Source: Paenilisteria newyorkensis (GTDB taxonomy: Bacteria; Bacillota; Bacilli; Lactobacillales; Listeriaceae). Taken from it: a stretch of DNA of 64,000 bases. The DNA lies in contig NZ_JNFB01000012.1 of NCBI RefSeq assembly GCF_000766145.1, forward strand, positions 248,001 through 312,000, read 5' to 3'. The translations under genes were made by a program, and so were the position numbers. This document shows, in pieces, positions 33,078 through 43,125 of this stretch (position 1 is the first letter of the stretch; each line of letters starts with the position of its first letter). Under the pieces are notes generated by a model. It was not told the DNA's origin. It was given only the letters and a program-made list of their open reading frames with translations, and made no database searches.

Positions 33078-34433
33078 TCATTTTGCGTCAAAAAACTCAT
33101 TATATAAGGCACGTACTGCTTTTTTCTCCTGTTCTTCCTTCACGCCGAACATAATGCTGACCTCCGACGAACCTTGGTTAATCATCTCAATATTGATTTT
33201 AGCTTCGGACAGAGCTTTCGAAGCGCGCGCCGTAGTTCCGACGTTATGCTTCATGGCTTCACCAACGACCATCACAAGCGCGATGCCGTGTTCGATAATG
33301 ACTTCATCAGATGCCAACTCATTTTTCAAGCGATCCAACACAGTCGTTTCCGTCTGGCGATCCATCTGGTTTTCTCGCAAAATAATCGTTAAATCATCAA
33401 TCCCAGAAGGCATATGCTCATACGTCAAGCCCACATCCTCCAAAATCTCCAACACTTTGCGGCCAAATCCAATCTCGCGGTTCATCAAATATTTCGTAAT
33501 ATAAATACTGCAAAAACCGCCATCACTCGCAATCCCGACAACAGGTCCATTCGTATTTTCACGATGATGAATCACACGCGTACCAGGCAATTCCGGGCGA
33601 TTGGTATTTTTAATTTGCACAGGAATTCCAGCTTGGAAGGCCGGAACGAGCGCCTCATCATGGAATACCGAAAAACCAGCGTAAGACAGCTCGCGCATTT
33701 CCCGATACGTCAGCTCCACAATCGCATTCGGCTTATGCACAATCGATGGATTCACTGCATAAACCGCATCGACATCCGTGAAATTCTCATAAACCTCCGC
33801 CTTCACACCGTTCGCCACAATCGCCCCCGTAATATCCGAGCCACTGCGCGAAAATGTGCTGATTTCGCCGTCCTTCGTATAGCCAAAGAACCCTGGAAAA
33901 ACAACAATCCCGTCGCGTTCCAACAACTTATACAAGTTATCGTAACTCTCCGGCAAAACCTGGGCATTTCCTGGCTCATCGGTCACAAACAATCCCGCAT
34001 CTTTCGGATTCACATAGTGCGCCTCCGTGCCTTGACTGCGGAAAAACGCGGCAATTAATTTCGCATTATTATCCTCGCCACTAGCTTTAATCCGGTCCAT
34101 GTAGCGGTCGGGGTTCGCTTTATCCGAGTTCAGAAGCTCCTTGAAATCTCGCGTAATTCGCGCCATCACTTCCTCACCAAGTCCAAGCTCATCCGCAATC
34201 GAGGCGTAGCGAGCCAAGACTTCCTGCTCCAAATCCGACGCCGTTTCCCCTAAAAGATGTTTCGCGCCACAATCAATTAATAAATCCGTTACCTTCACAT
34301 CATCTGCAAAACGCTTACCAGGAGCTGATACAACAACGAATTTTCGCTTCGAATCCTCTACCACGATTTTGTATACTTTTTGTAGTTGCGTAGCCGAAGC
34401 CAGCGAACTTCCGCCGAATTTAATAACTTTCAT
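33078..34433 (-). CDS. Aspartate kinase (monofunctional class III type)
   Basis: It phosphorylates aspartate, the first step toward lysine, threonine and methionine. The 451 residues include the kinase signature KFGGSSLAS at the N-terminus, the substrate-binding SGSDITGA (about 197-204) and two C-terminal ACT domains (about 310-450) for allosteric amino acids. The length and N-terminus fit the YclM/LysC class III enzymes rather than the alpha/beta type. No lysine riboswitch or T-box is visible in the short upstream region. It is monocistronic. Confidence 0.92.
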   Translation of the reverse strand: MKVIKFGGSSLASATQLQKVYKIVVEDSKRKFVVVSAPGKRFADDVKVTDLLIDCGAKHLLGETASDLEQEVLARYASIADELGLGEEVMARITRDFKELLNSDKANPDRYMDRIKASGEDNNAKLIAAFFRSQGTEAHYVNPKDAGLFVTDEPGNAQVLPESYDNLYKLLERDGIVVFPGFFGYTKDGEISTFSRSGSDITGAIVANGVKAEVYENFTDVDAVYAVNPSIVHKPNAIVELTYREMRELSYAGFSVFHDEALVPAFQAGIPVQIKNTNRPELPGTRVIHHRENTNGPVVGIASDGGFCSIYITKYLMNREIGFGRKVLEILEDVGLTYEHMPSGIDDLTIILRENQMDRQTETTVLDRLKNELASDEVIIEHGIALVMVVGEAMKHNVGTTARASKALSEAKINIEMINQGSSEVSIMFGVKEEQEKKAVRALYNEFFDAK

Positions 34434-34579
34434 TTTTCACACTCCTGCTTTCATTCATTTGGCTAAGTATTCTGTTAACGAGATTCCTAAAAACGCCTAG
34501 CCTGTATTATCTATCCATTATGACCGTTTTTGCTAGAAAAAACAATATGTTTTTAGAATTATTGGAATTTATTTAGATG

Positions 34580-34612
34580 AAAAAAATAGAAGTTCCGTGG
34601 AAAGGAACCTCT
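34580..34612 (-). terminator. Terminator of fbp
   Basis: On the minus strand, AGAGGTTCC, a 7-base loop TTTCCAC and GGAACTTCT are followed by ATTTTTTTC, 14 bases after the stop codon. Confidence 0.85.
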
Positions 34613-34625
34613 ACTTTTGGTCTAG

Positions 34626-36587
34626 TTATCCGTGCCGTTCTTTAATCAAGCCTTGCCGATACGCGCCCAATAAGCATTTCAATTCATCAATTTGCTGCAA
34701 TAAATCCTTCCCAATATCCGTATCACGAACGAGTTTCCGCTCGGTTTCGGTTTCAATCACTTGGCGTGTCGAGAGGATGTCGGTTTCTTGCTGAATCGCG
34801 TCCTCTGTCGAAGTAAACGGCTGATGGGACACGAGTTGCAGGCCAAAGGAGTTGTATAGCAACGTGTAACCCGCCAGACCTGTTGTTTTTTGGTAAGCAG
34901 GGGAGAAACCACCATCGATGACTAACATCTTGCCACCCGCCTTAATCGGACTCTCGCCTTTGCCTTCTTTGACAGGTGTGTGGCCGTTGATAATGTGCCC
35001 GCTGGAATCTAAATCGAATTCCGCTAGAATCTGATGGCAAACCTTTTCTTCGTTTCGCAGTTTATAATACGCGTTCTTTTTTTCAATATGCGTTTCTTTA
35101 TCCTCCACAAAATAGCGTTCAAACGTCGTCATTTCGCTTTTTCCAAATAAGGAAGAGGCGGCGCCGGTCCAGAGATACCAAACGATATCGAGTGCATATT
35201 TCTTTTCAGGGGTGCCACTTGTTCGGAAATAGCCTTCGCGTGCGATTTGCTCAAATTGTTCCAGCAAAGCCCGCCCAGCGTATTTCTGCCCTTTTAGCGT
35301 CATCTCCATAAAACTACCATCTTCGTTCAACGGAATACAGCCGTGGTAAAGCAGGTTGCTATTGTAAGTCAAAACCATGCTTCCTTTGGCGTATAAAAAC
35401 GAAACATGACGCTGCAGTTTTTCACAATTTTTGAAAGAGGAGACGAGTTTGTCGATCAGTTCGTGCTCTTCAGGCGTAAGGGCGTATGGATTAGCTGGGT
35501 CAATCGTTGGAAAATGGTGATCTTTGAGCGGATAGGTTTTTCCTTTGATGGTCACCGTCCCAGCTTCATAATCAATCATATCCAACAACAACCGATGCTC
35601 CATCTCGAATTCGGGATGGCGAGCAATGATTTCACCTTCCAGCTTAAACTGAATCACCGCAATCGCTTTATGCATCCGCGCAATCTGATTGATCTCGGTC
35701 GTACTTTGCTCGGTAATCGCGGTTTTCTGGGGCAAAAAGGCGGTACAAGGATCTTCACCATAATTTTCCTCGGCAAAAAGGGCAAGCGGACGAATCGAGA
35801 TGCCGTAGCTGTCCTCGATAATATCCAGATTCAAATACCGACTCGAAATCCGCAAAACGTTGGCCAAACAAACGCGCGATCCACTCGCAGCACCCATCCA
35901 GAGCATGTCATGATTGCCCCACTGAAAATCGATGGAATGGTAGGACATCAAGGAATCCATAATTTTATCAGGATAAGGTCCGCGGTCATAGACGTCGCCA
36001 ACAATATGTAAATGGTCCACCACGAGGCGCTGAATCAGTCGGGCAAGCGCGCCAATGAACTCAGCGGCACGATCAAGCGCGATAATACTCGTGATAATTT
36101 CCTGATAATAGAGCGATTTATCCATGACGAGATGATTTTCGTGCAGTAATTCTTGCAAAATATATTCAAAATCGGCAGGCATTGCTTTGCGGACCTTGGA
36201 GCGGGTATACTTAGAAGAGACGTGGACGCAGAGCTCAATCAATTGGAACAGCGTACTGCGATACCACAAATCAAGATTCTCCGTCGTTTCGGTGACCAAA
36301 TCGAGCTTTTGTTCCGGATAATAGATTAAAGTTGCCAAACTATTAATCTCGGCGTCGGTCAGCCGATTCCCAAACACATCATGAATTTTTCGTTTGACAA
36401 CACCGGAACCGTTGCGGATGACTTGCTCAAAAGCTTCATATTCCCCGTGTAAATCGCTCAGAAAATGCTCCGTGCCTTTCGGTAAATTGAGAATGGCCTC
36501 TAAATTAATGATTTCTGTGGCTGTGCTTGCGATGGTAGGATAGTTACGAGACAACAAACGTAAATACTTAAATTGGTCTGCTTGCAT
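34626..36587 (-). CDS. fbp: Class 3 fructose-1,6-bisphosphatase
   Basis: It hydrolyses fructose 1,6-bisphosphate to fructose 6-phosphate in gluconeogenesis. The 653-residue protein belongs to the Firmicutes class 3 enzymes with a metallophosphatase core: [11 protein letters not shown] (about 37-47), [16 protein letters not shown] (about 191-206), [12 protein letters not shown] (about 223-234) and [13 protein letters not shown] near 550. The ATG chosen has GGGAGG 10 bases upstream; ten extra codons would lie beyond it. It is monocistronic with its own terminator. Confidence 0.95.
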   Translation of the reverse strand: MQADQFKYLRLLSRNYPTIASTATEIINLEAILNLPKGTEHFLSDLHGEYEAFEQVIRNGSGVVKRKIHDVFGNRLTDAEINSLATLIYYPEQKLDLVTETTENLDLWYRSTLFQLIELCVHVSSKYTRSKVRKAMPADFEYILQELLHENHLVMDKSLYYQEIITSIIALDRAAEFIGALARLIQRLVVDHLHIVGDVYDRGPYPDKIMDSLMSYHSIDFQWGNHDMLWMGAASGSRVCLANVLRISSRYLNLDIIEDSYGISIRPLALFAEENYGEDPCTAFLPQKTAITEQSTTEINQIARMHKAIAVIQFKLEGEIIARHPEFEMEHRLLLDMIDYEAGTVTIKGKTYPLKDHHFPTIDPANPYALTPEEHELIDKLVSSFKNCEKLQRHVSFLYAKGSMVLTYNSNLLYHGCIPLNEDGSFMEMTLKGQKYAGRALLEQFEQIAREGYFRTSGTPEKKYALDIVWYLWTGAASSLFGKSEMTTFERYFVEDKETHIEKKNAYYKLRNEEKVCHQILAEFDLDSSGHIINGHTPVKEGKGESPIKAGGKMLVIDGGFSPAYQKTTGLAGYTLLYNSFGLQLVSHQPFTSTEDAIQQETDILSTRQVIETETERKLVRDTDIGKDLLQQIDELKCLLGAYRQGLIKERHG

Positions 36588-36742
36588 AAATATAATTCCT
36601 CCCTTTATAAAAGCCATATAATATTAATTGGTATAGTTCATTATAGAGAACGAAGACGTATTTCGCAAGGCAGATGATTCGAATTTTGAAAAACGGTTAT
36701 GTACTATAGTAGAAAGTAAGCTTTGAGAGGATGCGATGGAAA

Positions 36743-37468
36743 ATGACAGTCATTATCGGAATTTCGGGGACACGCCGCAGTATGGAGTTCCCACAAAATA
36801 TATTTGAGGACCGCGCGACAGTGAATGATACGTATGTCAAAGCTGTTGCAAAAGCAGGAGGCGCACCGATTATTTTGCCGGTGACAGAAACGGGTTATGC
36901 GAAGGAAATCGTTGCGCATATCGATGGCTTGATACTTACAGGCGGTGATGATATTTCGCCGTTCTTATATGGGGAAGAACCATTGGCACGACTGAGTGGG
37001 ACGCTACCAGATCGCGATTTATATGAGATGGAATTATTGAAAGAAACACTTGCGCAAAATAAACCGGTGTTAGCGATTTGCCGCGGTGTACAGCTGATGA
37101 ATGTGGCGTTTGGTGGTTCGCTTTATCAAGATATTAGTTACGCGCCAGGCATTGAGCGGCAACATTTACAACACACCGATCCGGCTTTTCCGATTCATTC
37201 TGTCACCACAAAAGAGAATTCGGAGTTGAGGGCCATTTTTGGTGAGAAGACGATGGTGAACTCGCTACATCATCAAGTGATTAGAAACGTGGCGGCAGAA
37301 TTTCATGCGACGGCTTGGGCATCGGATGGTGTGATTGAGGCGCTGGAACGCGAAGGAGATTTATTCGTCGTTGGTGTTCAGTGGCATCCTGAAATTATGG
37401 TGAAGCAGGATGATGAAATGTGCGCCTTATTCGAAACCTTCATTCAAAAAGTAGAAGCGAATAATTGA
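36743..37468 (+). CDS. Class I glutamine amidotransferase (peptidase C26, PuuD-like)
   Basis: 241 residues. The catalytic triad is visible: Cys in AICRGVQLMN (about 110-120) and His-Pro-Glu in GVQWHPE near the C-terminus, together with the substrate motif LTGGDDISPFLYGEEP. Relatives cleave gamma-glutamyl bonds, for example gamma-glutamyl-GABA in putrescine breakdown. The real substrate is unknown, as no polyamine genes are adjacent. The start used is the ATG after GATGGAAA; an ATG four codons earlier is an alternative. Confidence 0.87.
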   Translation: MTVIIGISGTRRSMEFPQNIFEDRATVNDTYVKAVAKAGGAPIILPVTETGYAKEIVAHIDGLILTGGDDISPFLYGEEPLARLSGTLPDRDLYEMELLKETLAQNKPVLAICRGVQLMNVAFGGSLYQDISYAPGIERQHLQHTDPAFPIHSVTTKENSELRAIFGEKTMVNSLHHQVIRNVAAEFHATAWASDGVIEALEREGDLFVVGVQWHPEIMVKQDDEMCALFETFIQKVEANN

Positions 37469-37537
37469 GTACAGCAAATGAATTCTAGGGCAAAATCTGG
37501 TACAATAGATAAACACACGAGAGGAGCTGGCAAACAG

Positions 37538-37954
37538 ATGATAGAATCCATTAAAAAATGGTCGGATAAAACACCACGGTTATTGCGGGCTGCGTTAAAT
37601 CTAGCATTGATTCTAGTGGCGGTGATACTTGTCATTGCGATGTTTAAAGAGATTTGGGAAATTTTTCACAGCATTTTTTATGATACTTCCGAGAGTTTTT
37701 ATCAGATTACCGAAGAAATTTTGGTATTCTTTCTTTATTTTGAGTTTTTAGCCTTGATTATTAAATATTTTGAGATGGAGTACCATTTCCCGCTACGTTA
37801 TTTTATTTACATCGGGATTACAGCGATTGTTCGCTACATTATTATCGATCATGAAAGTGCACTGGCGACGCTGTTTTTGTCCGGCGCGATTCTTGTACTT
37901 TTGATATCCCTTTTTGTTGCTAATACGAAGACGCTGCGGCGGGACACGAATTAG
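37538..37954 (+). CDS. psiE: PsiE-like membrane protein
   Basis: 138 residues with four predicted membrane helices and the PsiE family pattern (IFYDTSESFYQITEEILVFFLYFEF, MEYHFPLRYFIYIGITAIVRYIIIDH). The family is named for phosphate-starvation induction in E. coli; its function remains unclear. AGAGGAG lies upstream of the chosen ATG with a rather long 12-base gap. It sits between the amidotransferase and an SDR gene on the same strand. Confidence 0.85.
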   Translation: MIESIKKWSDKTPRLLRAALNLALILVAVILVIAMFKEIWEIFHSIFYDTSESFYQITEEILVFFLYFEFLALIIKYFEMEYHFPLRYFIYIGITAIVRYIIIDHESALATLFLSGAILVLLISLFVANTKTLRRDTN

Positions 37955-37972
37955 GTTTAGGAGGAATGTTAG

Positions 37973-38572
37973 ATGAAAATAGTAGTAGTCGGCGCAACGG
38001 GGACGATTGGCAAAGCGATTGTCGCAAAATTAGAGCAGGAACACACGGTGATTATGGCGAGTCGTAAGGGTGCGGATGTGGCGGTGGATATGACGTCTCC
38101 CGCGAGCATCCAAGCGATGTATGAGCAAGTCGGAAAAATCGATGCGCTGGTCGTTGCTGCGGGTGCTGCTTATTTCGGACCGCTCACGACGATGACGCCG
38201 GAAAACAACGAGCAATCCATCGACGGCAAGCTAAAAGGACAAATGAATCTCGTCTTGTTGGGACTCGAATATCTGAACGATGGTGGTAGTTTTACACTTG
38301 TCACGGGAATCATGATGGATGATCCAATTAAACAAGGCGCCTCTGCTGCCATGGTGAACGGTGGGATTCGCTCATTCGTCAAATCAGCGGCGATTGAGAT
38401 GCCACGAGGGATTCGAATTAACAGTGTAAGCCCAAACGTATTGCAAGAATCTTGGGATAAATACGCAGACTTTTTCGTAGGTTTCAACCCAGTTCCTGCC
38501 GAGCGAGTGGCGCAAGCATTTGTGAAAAGTATCCTTGGAGGCCAAACTGGTCAGAATTACGAAGTGTATTAG
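37973..38572 (+). CDS. Short-chain dehydrogenase/reductase family protein
   Basis: A 199-residue, compact Rossmann protein with the nucleotide loop VVGATGTIGKAIV at the N-terminus and VVAAGAAYFGPL where SDRs have NNAG. The usual YxxxK catalytic motif is not evident: the corresponding region reads GASAAMVNGGIRSFVKSAA, with the Lys but no Tyr, so the enzyme is an atypical SDR like others of this short group. The substrate is unknown. It lies 18 bases after psiE and 13 before the OsmC gene, so it is likely in an operon with the latter. Confidence 0.82.
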   Translation: MKIVVVGATGTIGKAIVAKLEQEHTVIMASRKGADVAVDMTSPASIQAMYEQVGKIDALVVAAGAAYFGPLTTMTPENNEQSIDGKLKGQMNLVLLGLEYLNDGGSFTLVTGIMMDDPIKQGASAAMVNGGIRSFVKSAAIEMPRGIRINSVSPNVLQESWDKYADFFVGFNPVPAERVAQAFVKSILGGQTGQNYEVY

Positions 38573-38585
38573 GAGGAATTAGAAA

Positions 38586-38963
38586 ATGGATATAGTAAGA
38601 GGTACAAACGGTTTTGACGTGATTCATGAGAACGGAAATTGGCAGCTAAATCGCGATACAGGTTTTTCGCCAACACAAGCGACGGTCGCGGCCGTAGCAG
38701 CATGCAGCGGTTATGTATATGATTCTATTTTAGAAAAAAAGCGGATTGACTACACAATTGAGAATATCCATGCTGATTTTGAGCAAGATCAAGAAGCGGT
38801 CGTCCGTGTTTTAAAGAAAATCGAAGTAACCTTCACCTTAAAAGTCGCGCCAGAAAACCAAGCAAAGGCGGAAAAAGCGCTACATCTCGTGAAAAAATCA
38901 TGCCCAGTTGCGATGTCCTTAGATCCAAAAATCGAGATTATCGAAAAAGTCATCTTCTCATAA
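38586..38963 (+). CDS. OsmC/Ohr family protein
   Basis: 125 residues. OsmC-type proteins reduce organic hydroperoxides with two cysteines; here they are in VAACSGYVYDS (near 38-48) and KKSCPVAMSL (near 105-114), so peroxidase activity is possible. It resembles the YhfA/YmaD-type stand-alone OsmC proteins. AGGAGGAATTAGAAA precedes the ATG. Confidence 0.87.
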   Translation: MDIVRGTNGFDVIHENGNWQLNRDTGFSPTQATVAAVAACSGYVYDSILEKKRIDYTIENIHADFEQDQEAVVRVLKKIEVTFTLKVAPENQAKAEKALHLVKKSCPVAMSLDPKIEIIEKVIFS

Positions 38964-39292
38964 TAAAGACGTAGGTATGAGGAAAAATCAAACCATAGGC
39001 CTAGGTAATTTAGGCACCAATGTAGCATAATGTAATTATAAGTACCAAATGTGTCGACATTGTAGAAAAATAAAATGATTTTTTGGCTGAATTTTTGTTA
39101 TAATAAGGATGGACAAGAAAAACCAGCGCGTCGCTAAATGCTTAGTTTCTAGGCGAAAGTGAGTACCAGAGCGGGATGTACTAGGGTGCACGGCAATGGG
39201 ACGGAGCTTTTAATGACGAAAATATGCTGGAAAACAAGCTTGGGTAATGGCACGATGGTATTGTATCATGGTGTGGAGGGAAGGCGAAAACA
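38964..39292 (+). other. lafA promoter and long leader
   Basis: An extended -10 (TG-T-TATAAT, 39097-39104) gives a likely start site near 39111, so the lafA leader is about 180 bases. It is rich in short inverted segments such as GTACCAGAGCGGGATGTAC but matches no riboswitch or T-box I know. No gene is seen in it. Confidence 0.5.
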
Positions 39293-40576
39293 GTGAACAT
39301 AGGTATTTTTACAGATACTTTTTTTCCGCAGATTAGCGGTGTAGCAACATCAATTAAGACGATGGAAAAAGAGTTAACCAAACGAGGACACAATGTGTAT
39401 ATATTTACAACTTCAGACCCACAGGCTGACTTGGAGGCGGAACGAGGAAAAGTATTCCGTTTTTCAAGCATTCCGTTTGTGTTTTTTCCTGAGCGACGAA
39501 TCGCAATGGCTGGAACGCAAAAGGTGGCCCGTTTAATTAAGCGTCTCGAAATTGATGTTATTCATACCCACACGGAATTTTCGATGGGGCTAATCGGGAA
39601 AAAGATGGCAAAAAAATTCGATCTTCCTGTTTTGCATACGTATCACACGATGTATGAAGATTATTTACACTATATTGGTAAGGGGAAACTGATTGGGCAA
39701 GGCGTTGTGCAGAAGTTAAGTCGTGCGTTCTGTGATTCGATGGATACGGTCATCGTGCCAACGGAGAAAGTACAGACGTCGCTTAGAAGTTACGGCATCG
39801 CCAATCATATTCGGATTATCCCGACTGGTACGGAATTTAAATCGTTTGAACCGGATCGATTTAAGCAAGCAGATTTAGCGCAGACCAAGGCGGATTTAGG
39901 TATTTTACCTGATGATAAAGTGGTCGTTTCGGTGGGACGTGTAGCGCAAGAAAAAGGTATCGACATTATCGTGAGAGCTTTTCCAAGTGTTTTGGCGAAG
40001 GTTCCTAATGCGAAATTGCTGATTGTTGGTGATGGACCTGCGCGTGCGGAGCTTGAAGAACTCGCGTTTACGGAAGATATTTCGAAATCGGTTATCTTTG
40101 CGGGAGAACAAGACTGGGAAACAATTGGTCGTTTTTATCAATTGGGCGATGTGTTTGTGAGCGCGTCTACATCGGAAACGCAAGGTATGACATATATTGA
40201 AGCGATGGCATCGGGAATTCCGGTGATTGCAAAAGCGGATCGCAGTAATGAGAATCTGATTTTGAATCGGAAAACGGGTCGTAGTTTTAGAGCGGATTGG
40301 GAGTTGCCTGAGGTGATGTGTGATATGTTGCAACAGCCTGAGGTGGCAGAACGTTTGGCAGCGAATGCGCTACAACATATTGGTAGTTTTTCCGCGGAAC
40401 GGTTTGGTGCTAATATTGAACAAATTTACATGGAAGTATGCGAGAATTATGGCTGGGTCGATGGGCAAAGAACGTATGAGCCGCTTGATCAGTATACGGT
40501 GAGCAATTATGTTTTAAGCATTCCGGCGGCGGTTCTCCAAAAACGAGAGAAGAAAGTGAGAAAATATCATGAATAG
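39293..40576 (+). CDS. lafA: LafA-like diacylglycerol glucosyltransferase
   Basis: A 427-residue GT4 glycosyltransferase with the GT-B fold: N-terminal FTDTFFPQISGVATS, the acceptor-side HTHTEFSMG, and the donor-binding EKGIDIIVRAF and SASTSETQGMTYIEAMASG (EX7E). In Listeria LafA makes glucosyl-diacylglycerol, the first step of the lipoteichoic acid glycolipid anchor. The start is a GTG after GGAGGGAAGG. It overlaps lafB by 8 bases. Confidence 0.92.
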   Translation: MNIGIFTDTFFPQISGVATSIKTMEKELTKRGHNVYIFTTSDPQADLEAERGKVFRFSSIPFVFFPERRIAMAGTQKVARLIKRLEIDVIHTHTEFSMGLIGKKMAKKFDLPVLHTYHTMYEDYLHYIGKGKLIGQGVVQKLSRAFCDSMDTVIVPTEKVQTSLRSYGIANHIRIIPTGTEFKSFEPDRFKQADLAQTKADLGILPDDKVVVSVGRVAQEKGIDIIVRAFPSVLAKVPNAKLLIVGDGPARAELEELAFTEDISKSVIFAGEQDWETIGRFYQLGDVFVSASTSETQGMTYIEAMASGIPVIAKADRSNENLILNRKTGRSFRADWELPEVMCDMLQQPEVAERLAANALQHIGSFSAERFGANIEQIYMEVCENYGWVDGQRTYEPLDQYTVSNYVLSIPAAVLQKREKKVRKYHE

Positions 40577-41591
40577 AATTACGATGCTATCCTCTGCGGA
40601 AAAAGTAAAAGGACAGGGGGTAGCTTCTGCTTACCGAGAATTAATTAATTTAATGACGACACACCATGCGGATAAGTACGACGTGGCTATTAATACATAT
40701 CGCAAATCTGAGATAACACACTATCACACGATTGATTTCCCGTTCTTTTTATCGACATTTGCGAAGAAACGGCGCGGCGTGATGGTCGGTTATGTGCATT
40801 TTTTGCCGGAGACGCTAGATGAGAGTCTAGAGCTTCCGTGGATTGCGAAAAAAGTTTTTTATAAATATGTGATTCTATTTTATAAGCGGATGGACGTGCT
40901 TGTTGTGGTGAATCCGTCGTTTATTCCGCAATTGGTGGCGTACGGTATACCAGAAGAGAAAATTAAGTACATTCCGAATTTCGTGTCCGCGAATACGTTT
41001 TACCCAATGGAGACGACTGAAAAAATGGCGCTGCGCAAGGAACATGGTATTGCGCCGGACGCGTTTGTGGCGATTGGTGTTGGGCAAGTACAGCATCGTA
41101 AAGGCGTTCTGGATTTCATTGAGGTCGCGAAACAGTTGCCGGAGATGCAGTTTATTTGGGCTGGCGGTTTTTCGTTTGGGAAAATCACGGCGGGCTACAA
41201 GGAATTGAAAGAAATTTATGATAATCCGCCTGCGAATGTACAGTTTCCTGGGATTGTCGAGCGTGCGGATATGAATGCGTATTATAATATGGCGGATGTG
41301 CTCTTTTTGCCGTCTTTTAACGAATTATTCCCGATGGCGATTCTTGAAGGAATGAGTAGCGGGCTTTCGGTATTGCTTCGCGATTTAGAGCTCTACGAAG
41401 GGATTCTCGCGGGGAATTACATGGAAGCGTCTGATGTGGCTGGGTTTAAAGCACAATTAGAACGGATGGCGACCGATAAGGCTTACTTAGAAACGGCCAA
41501 AGAAGGCGCGAAAAAAGGTGCGGCGTATTATTCAGAAGCCAGACTGACAGGATTGTGGCAGGAATTTTATGATGGGCTTTTGAAAGGATAG
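40569..41591 (+). CDS. lafB: LafB-like glycolipid glycosyltransferase
   Basis: A 340-residue GT-B enzyme of family GT4 with GVGQVQHRKGVLDFI and LFLPSFNELFPMAILEGMSSG as the donor site. In Listeria LafB adds the second sugar (galactose) to glucosyl-diacylglycerol. It has no membrane segment, so it acts at the cytoplasmic face. It overlaps lafA and is 6 bases from lafC. Confidence 0.9.
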   Translation: MNRITMLSSAEKVKGQGVASAYRELINLMTTHHADKYDVAINTYRKSEITHYHTIDFPFFLSTFAKKRRGVMVGYVHFLPETLDESLELPWIAKKVFYKYVILFYKRMDVLVVVNPSFIPQLVAYGIPEEKIKYIPNFVSANTFYPMETTEKMALRKEHGIAPDAFVAIGVGQVQHRKGVLDFIEVAKQLPEMQFIWAGGFSFGKITAGYKELKEIYDNPPANVQFPGIVERADMNAYYNMADVLFLPSFNELFPMAILEGMSSGLSVLLRDLELYEGILAGNYMEASDVAGFKAQLERMATDKAYLETAKEGAKKGAAYYSEARLTGLWQEFYDGLLKG

Positions 41592-41597
41592 AGGCAG

Positions 41598-42632
41598 ATG
41601 AGTAAAAATACGAGCCGGCATCTGATTAGTATTTTGCTAGTCGTTGCGATTAGTGTTGGATTTATTTATTTCCAATTTCGTGATGTCAAATGGAGTACGG
41701 TTTTCGATGTTCTGAAGCATGTGAATTTAGTTTATATTGGGATTGCTTGTTTGGCGATGTTTTTGTATTGGTGGCTGGAAGCGGTTGTGTTGCATCGTTT
41801 TGGAAAGCAAGCAGATCCTACATTGAAGCTTCGAACATCGTTTCGAATCACGATGATTGGGCAGTTTTTTAATTCGGTGACGCCGTTTGCGAGTGGTGGA
41901 CAGCCCGCGCAGCTTTATTTATTGACGCGACGGAAAATCGATATCGGACTTGCGAGCTCGGTCTTACTCATCAAGTTTATTATTTATCAAGCGGTGATTG
42001 TCGGCACGTTTATTTTCTTTTTGATCGTCGGTTTTCCGTTGCTTGGACACACGACATTTGAAATTAAGTACTTGATTTTGATTGGATTTGTGATTAATTT
42101 AGGAGTCATTGTTTTTCTGATGACGGTGGCTAAAAGCGAACGTGTGGCTGCGGCAATTGTACATCTTCTGTTGAAGCCAGCGCTTTTATTCGTTAAAAAG
42201 GAAAAGCGTGAGGGGATTCGTGAAAGCGCGGATAGCAAGATTTTCTCGTTTCATGAGGAGAGTGTGCGTTTTAGTGGGAATAAACGATTGATTTGGGAAT
42301 GTGTCGGGTACACGACTGTTCAGCTCCTATTTTATTTGAGTATTCCTTATTTTGTGTTACTTAGCATGGGCGTGACGGATGTTGGTTTGATGACAGTGAT
42401 GACATATCATGCATTTGTGATGAAATTGTCGTCCTCGATCCCAACGCCTGGTGGTAGTGGTGGTGCGGAATATAGCTTTACCTCGTTTTTTGGAATGGTG
42501 CTGAGCCCAGATAAATTGGTGATTGGACTGATTTTATGGCGCTTGATTACGTATTATAGTTGCACGATTTTCGGCGCGATTGCGATGATACCATTTGGAC
42601 GGCGAACCAAGAATACAGAGTCTGATGCATAA
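41598..42632 (+). CDS. lafC: LafC-like flippase-domain membrane protein
   Basis: 344 residues, about eight membrane helices, of the LPG_synthase_TM/UPF0104 family (FFNSVTPFASGGQPAQLYLL, SSSIPTPGGSGGAEYSF). The family includes the membrane half of MprF. In Listeria the gene after lafB is named lafC; moving the glycolipid across the membrane is an attractive but unproven role. It starts 6 bases after lafB and ends the operon. Confidence 0.85.
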   Translation: MSKNTSRHLISILLVVAISVGFIYFQFRDVKWSTVFDVLKHVNLVYIGIACLAMFLYWWLEAVVLHRFGKQADPTLKLRTSFRITMIGQFFNSVTPFASGGQPAQLYLLTRRKIDIGLASSVLLIKFIIYQAVIVGTFIFFLIVGFPLLGHTTFEIKYLILIGFVINLGVIVFLMTVAKSERVAAAIVHLLLKPALLFVKKEKREGIRESADSKIFSFHEESVRFSGNKRLIWECVGYTTVQLLFYLSIPYFVLLSMGVTDVGLMTVMTYHAFVMKLSSSIPTPGGSGGAEYSFTSFFGMVLSPDKLVIGLILWRLITYYSCTIFGAIAMIPFGRRTKNTESDA

Positions 42633-43125
42633 CCCAAATAAATCGGCGACAAGCGTTCGCATTGTTGGGGCTGTTCGAAATGTAATGAGTTACAGCCCCA
42701 ATATGCATGAGAGCAAAGCGAGCATGTAATCCTTCCCGGCTGTTCGAAATGAGTTGTACCTATAAGCATCGAAAATAGGCGTTCCTTCTAGCTATTTAAA
42801 ACAAGGATTCGGTACATCTTTACGGTTCTGCTACACAAGAGCCGTTTCGCTTAACTTCTCGCATGGTTGAGGATACGACTCCCTCCCTGCTTTCAGTCAT
42901 CACATACACCAGTATGCTCCGCTTTGTTGTGGTTCTTTGAAGCAAGGCGAATTAGAACCTCAATATGCAAAAGAATGGAATGAGTTTGCCATCCTCATTC
43001 CACCAAATCCCCTGAATACAAACGCTTTCGCTCGATTTGTGTAACGCATTATTTTCGTCTTACCCAAAAATAAAGGGGCAGGCGATTTTGTCTTGTTTGG
43101 AGTTATATCCTAAACCTTTCATCTA
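42633..43125. repeat. Intergenic repeat region related to the pdx array
   Basis: There are two diverged relatives of the 1.8-2.5 kb repeat, in opposite orientation. The first (about 42664-42732) has a hairpin GGGGCTGT/ACAGCCCC followed by CAATATGCATGAGAGCAAAG, matching the reverse complement of array copy 3. The second (42920-42975) reads GCTTTGTTGTGGTTCTT, then AGAACCTCAATATGCA, matching copies 1 and 2. GGCTGTTCGAAATG also occurs twice (42669 and 42739). No gene is seen. Confidence 0.75.

Noticed and set aside
33200-34058. Plus-strand frames opposite aspartokinase
   Set aside because: Shadows of the conserved aspartokinase gene; His/Arg-rich with no family match.
34434-34580. Lysine riboswitch before the aspartokinase gene
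   Set aside because: The upstream gap is too short and lacks the conserved L-box elements.
39105-39292. T-box or known riboswitch before lafA
   Set aside because: No AGGGTGGNACCGCG-type T-box sequence and no terminator/antiterminator pair; lafA is not an amino-acid gene.
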